A DNA stretch of 14,599 bases from JAVBME01 sp031552765 (GTDB lineage Bacteria; Bacillota; Negativicutes; Acidaminococcales; JAISLQ01). The DNA is taken from NCBI GenBank assembly GCA_031552765.1, contig JAVBME010000040.1:1-14599 (forward strand), in the 5' to 3' direction. Made by a program: the position numbers and the translations under genes. Positions 14,378-14,599 of this stretch are shown here, piece by piece (position 1 is the stretch's first letter; the number at the start of each line of letters is the position of its first letter). Below the pieces are notes generated by a model, which was given only the letters and a program-made list of their open reading frames with translations, was not told where the DNA came from and did no database searches.

Positions 14378-14566
14378 GTATAGTGCCACCGAACGCGTAC
14401 TACGCGTAGGTAATTGTTAAGCCAGCCTGCTGGCAAAGTTAAACTCGCTCGTCTGCCTATATCGCCTGCGTCTCTGTCCGACTTCGCTCAAACAGTTGCC
14501 TTTGCCGGCGCAGTCCGGCAACCAATTCAACCCACGCTCCGTAATGCGTTTCGTCTGGCACTATAC
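14378..14566. mobile_element. MITE-like noncoding repeat with terminal inverted repeats
   Basis: The 189-bp element is bounded by GTATAGTGCCA (14378-14388) and its exact inverse TGGCACTATAC (14556-14566). Similarity continues inward imperfectly for about another 10 bp (CCGAACGC versus rev-comp GACGAAACGC). It contains no reading frame but has several dyads: CTACGCGTAG (14400-14409), GCCAGC/GCTGGC (14421-14434) and TTGCCGG/CCGGCAA (14502-14521). One end is repeated, inverted, at the left edge of the window. Small size, terminal inverted repeats, no coding capacity and more than one copy fit a miniature inverted-repeat transposable element. No clear target-site duplication is visible, so a structured REP-like repeat is the alternative. 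Confidence 0.65.
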
Positions 14567-14599
14567 CGCGTCTTATAGGCACGACGGGAGATAAAAATA

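Noticed and set aside
1..14599. Composite transposon bounded by inverted copies of the repeat
   Set aside because: The cargo is core metabolism and transport with no transposase or integrase, and the left copy is cut by the window edge. A contig broken at a repeat explains the layout more simply.

Overview
The window looks like a chromosomal segment, probably one whole contig, from a mid-GC bacterium, most likely a Bacillota (Firmicutes). Supporting signs are sigma-A-type promoters (TTGTCA/TATAAT), strong GGAGG-type ribosome sites, an LTA-synthase-type enzyme, a DUF1847 protein, and a minimal nifS-nifU pair with isoleucine often encoded by ATA. A Negativicutes-like host is possible but cannot be fixed from this sequence alone. 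No rRNA, tRNA, CRISPR array or transposase gene is visible.

Layout, left to right. (1) Bases 1-253 carry the end of a repeat element, a possible very short transcript closed by a strong terminator, and a near-consensus promoter. That promoter drives an alanine/glycine:cation symporter (284-1669), which ends in its own terminator. (2) A monocistronic DUF1847 gene (1898-2479) lies behind a structured leader of unknown role. (3) A four-gene same-strand cluster follows: MATE efflux protein, Era-like GTPase with a C-terminal DUF697-like membrane region, TM2-domain protein, and threonine synthase (2581-6817), with gaps of 14, 32 and 15 nt. (4) An LTA-synthase/phosphoglycerol-transferase family membrane enzyme (6914-8974) has its own promoter and ends in a double hairpin. 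The second hairpin is shared with a convergent small membrane-protein gene on the minus strand (9057-9503). (5) Divergent from that gene are an MFS transporter and a large exported protein of unknown function (9662-12451). (6) The nifS-nifU operon (12563-14215) makes the sulfur donor and scaffold for Fe-S cluster assembly. Its promoter contains a 12-A run between the -35 and -10 boxes and is followed by a dyad resembling an IscR-type operator. (7) After the nifU terminator there is a 189-bp noncoding element with terminal inverted repeats (MITE-like).

The most unusual architecture is the repeat: the two window ends carry the same 22-bp element terminus (21/22 identical) in inverted orientation, enclosing about 14.4 kb of mostly housekeeping and transport genes. 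The likeliest reading is an abundant short nonautonomous repeat at which the assembly broke, not a composite transposon. The other points worth following are the poly-A tract in the nifS promoter, the IscR-like dyad without an adjacent iscR, the altered GTPase G4 motif, and the exported protein whose C-terminus resembles the COG3650 domain but lacks its usual cysteines. I did not find a clearly new multi-gene system.
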